This document shows positions 13,324-14,847 of a stretch of DNA of 14,847 nucleotides, one piece after another. A program made the position numbers and the translations under genes. Source of the stretch: an uncultured Bacilli bacterium (GTDB lineage: Bacteria; Bacillota_I; Bacilli_A; RF39; UBA660). The stretch is taken from assembly GCA_910576985.1 (NCBI GenBank), contig CAJTLA010000036.1, forward strand, positions 1 through 14,847, given 5' to 3'. The notes under the pieces are model-generated. The model was not told the origin of the DNA and made no database searches. It worked only from the letters and a program-made list of their open reading frames with translations. Position 1 is the first letter of the stretch; every line of letters starts with the position of its first letter.

Positions 13324-13685
13324 GTTAATTCCTCCAATATTCGTTTCATCATTTGGCCTAATCGATAAAAGTTTTTTTCTAAATACCAATATCCGATTAA
13401 GGCTTCTAAAGCGGTCGCGTGTTTATAAGTAATGATATCTGTGTTTTTAGGGTGTCTATTTCCTTTATGATTTCTTGCTCTATAAACAATGTCGAGTTCT
13501 TGTTTGGTTAGTAAATTTTTATCTAACCAATTTTTTAAGTAGTAGGCTTGTCCTTTGGCGCTCACATATTTTACAGCGGCTGCTTGAAGGTCTTTTACTT
13601 TAATGATTCCTTGTTCTAATAAATATTTCCGAATATATATTTCATAGATGCTGTCTCCTAGATACGCTAATGCAAGTGGGTTCAT
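13299..13685 (-). CDS. mrnC: Mini-ribonuclease 3
   Basis: Cleaves double-stranded precursor ends of 23S rRNA during 50S maturation and acts as a dimer. It is an RNase III catalytic domain without the dsRNA-binding domain. Signature one is LAYLGDSIYEIYIR (residues 6-19, D11 catalytic, E15) and signature two TALEALIGYWYLE (91-103, E94). Conserved YVSAKGQAYYL and RARNHKGNRHPKNTDI lie between. The ATG at 13685 follows the ylqF stop by one base (TGAAATG), giving 128 residues. A TTG at 13721 would add 12 residues and match the Bacillus length better, but it has no ribosome binding site and overlaps ylqF. The gene sits between two other 50S-biogenesis genes, which fits its role. Confidence 0.92.
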   Translation of the reverse strand: MNPLALAYLGDSIYEIYIRKYLLEQGIIKVKDLQAAAVKYVSAKGQAYYLKNWLDKNLLTKQELDIVYRARNHKGNRHPKNTDIITYKHATALEALIGYWYLEKNFYRLGQMMKRILEELTCTYMEKM

Positions 13686-13686
13686 T

Positions 13687-14568
13687 TCATTTGCTTTCAA
13701 GAAAATCTTCCATTCTATCAAATGTGATGTTTTTGATGGTTCCGCTTTTGACGTCGTTCAGAATAATTGTAATTACTTTATCATAATCAATTTCTCCACC
13801 ACGCATTAAACAGCCTCTTTTTTTGCCAATGGTTTCTAATGTTTCTATAATGTCTTCTGATATAAAATCTAATCCATATCGTTCTTTTATGACATTGGGA
13901 TAGAATTTTTCTAGGGTTCTTAAAATATATTCGATAACATCATAAAGAGGTAATATTTCTTCTTTAATTGCGGTTAAGCTGGCTAAGTTGTAGGCAATAT
14001 TTCCGATATCAATTTTAGGCCATAGTATTCCTGGACTATCTAATAGTTCTACTTCTTCACTGATACGTATCCAATTTAGATTTTTTGTAATACCTGGTCT
14101 ATTTCCTGTTCCTGCTACATTTTTTCCGCTTAATCGGTTAATAAGGGTTGATTTCCCTACATTTGGAATTCCAACTACTAACACTTTTGTTCTTTTTTTC
14201 ATCATACCTTTGGCTTTTAGTTTTTCCTTTTTTTCTTTCATTAGCTGTTCAGTTAAGTTTAACAGTGGTTTTTTTTGAAATTGGTGTTCTATATCCATAG
14301 CGATAACTTTGTATCCTTGTTTTTCGTAATATTCTATCCACTTTTTCGTTTCTAGTTTATCACATAGGTCATATTTTGTCATAATCATAATTCTAGGTTT
14401 ATTTTTGATGATTTCATCTAAATCTATAATTTTTGAAGAATTTGGTATTCTAGCATCTACTACTTCATAAACCAAATCAATTTGTTCTAAGCTTTCCTTG
14501 ATCAATCGTTTTGTTTTTGCCATGTGTCCTGGATACCAGTTGATTGTCGTATTTTGTCGATTTTCCAT
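13687..14568 (-). CDS. ylqF: Ribosome biogenesis GTPase YlqF/RbgA
   Basis: A GTPase needed for late assembly of the 50S subunit. It is circularly permuted: the G4-like motif MTKYDL (63-68) comes before G1 GIPNVGKS (133-140), G2 in NRPGIT (157-161) and G3 DSPG (177-180). The N-terminal NWYPGHMAKTKR (10-21) and VYEVVDARIPNSS (33-45) are typical, and a C-terminal helical RNA-binding domain follows (about 190-293). At 293 residues it is slightly longer than the Bacillus protein. The start ATG at 14568 has AGGAAG 8 bases upstream; a GTG at 14577 overlaps that site and is unlikely. It overlaps or abuts both neighbours and is co-transcribed with mrnC and rlmB. Confidence 0.94.
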   Translation of the reverse strand: MENRQNTTINWYPGHMAKTKRLIKESLEQIDLVYEVVDARIPNSSKIIDLDEIIKNKPRIMIMTKYDLCDKLETKKWIEYYEKQGYKVIAMDIEHQFQKKPLLNLTEQLMKEKKEKLKAKGMMKKRTKVLVVGIPNVGKSTLINRLSGKNVAGTGNRPGITKNLNWIRISEEVELLDSPGILWPKIDIGNIAYNLASLTAIKEEILPLYDVIEYILRTLEKFYPNVIKERYGLDFISEDIIETLETIGKKRGCLMRGGEIDYDKVITIILNDVKSGTIKNITFDRMEDFLESK

Positions 14569-14573
14569 TATTA

Positions 14574-14847
14574 TCACTTCCTATCTTCTACTAATTTTAT
14601 TTTTATTCCAATAACTCCATATTTATCTTGTTCTTCTTTGGAATAATACTTTTCCATATCTTTAGGATTAGCAATATCATCTTTATCATATCCTATTGAT
14701 ATTTTATCAAAATGTTTATACAGTTCATCAAAATTTGAATATTTATACAATTTTACTATTTCAACTATAATATTCTCTAGTGTTGTTCTATTAATAAATT
14801 CTATTAAATCATTTTCTTTCAGCAATTGTCTTTTTTCATCATTCAAA
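14574..14847 (-). CDS. Protein of unknown function, C-terminal part, cut by the window edge
   Basis: About 90 residues are visible, with the frame open to the edge. A TTG at 14846 is probably not the true start. I do not recognise a family. The sequence is charged and soluble in character, with a helix-like part (LIEFINRTTLENIIVEIVKL) and a C-terminal segment YSKEEQDKYGVIGIKIKLVE. The stop overlaps the ylqF ribosome binding region, so it belongs to the same operon. Confidence 0.6.
   Translation of the reverse strand, partial: LNDEKRQLLKENDLIEFINRTTLENIIVEIVKLYKYSNFDELYKHFDKISIGYDKDDIANPKDMEKYYSKEEQDKYGVIGIKIKLVEDRK

Noticed and set aside
1..14847. Possible mollicute code with TGA as Trp
   Set aside because: Tryptophans are encoded by TGG, TGA occurs as a real stop (ylqF end), and no supported gene contains an internal TGA.

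Overview
The window is very AT-rich and every gene reads on the minus strand. It uses the standard genetic code: TGG encodes Trp and TGA acts as a stop, for example at the end of ylqF. The gene set points to a low-GC Bacillota, plausibly an uncultured gut member of the Bacilli/Erysipelotrichia type: rbgA/ylqF, mrnC, rlmB and a sigH-like sigma factor in order, an AMP/PPi-dependent pyruvate phosphate dikinase, AGGAGG-type ribosome binding sites and TGnTATAAT promoters. The taxon is an inference.

Transcription runs right to left. At the right end (14847 to 12005) is a tight core operon: the end of an unidentified gene, ylqF (50S assembly GTPase), mrnC (Mini-RNase III, 23S rRNA maturation), rlmB (23S rRNA 2'-O-methyltransferase) and sigH. 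The mrnC-rlmB-sigH order matches the Bacillus mrnC-yacO-yacP-sigH cluster without yacP. Next is a two-gene operon of acidic, coiled-coil proteins (11902 to 10302) with its own promoter and terminator. After it come an unidentified 276-aa protein coupled to a Xer-type tyrosine recombinase (10224 to 8501), a terminator, and a monocistronic ppdK (8395 to 5768).

Left of ppdK the window turns into accessory DNA (about 5770 to 1). It holds a broken small gene touching the ppdK stop, an XRE regulator without a clear start, and a ParB-like gene split by a -1 frameshift at an A-AAA-AAG heptamer with a hairpin behind it. Then come a 765-aa RloC/PrrC-like ATPase with a CPFC zinc-hook motif and a candidate anticodon-nuclease triad, a MazG-like NTP pyrophosphohydrolase, a SMUG2-like DNA glycosylase, a second copy of the small gene, and the 5' part of an IS256-family element running off the window. 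The last genes look like a defence or nucleic-acid-surveillance cluster: a nucleotide-pool hydrolase, a base-excision enzyme and a damage-responsive tRNA nuclease candidate side by side.

No rRNA, tRNA or CRISPR array was seen. No stretch over 300 bases lacks a gene; the longest gap in intact coding sequence (5542-5767) holds the lost 5' end of the XRE gene and the relic of the small gene.
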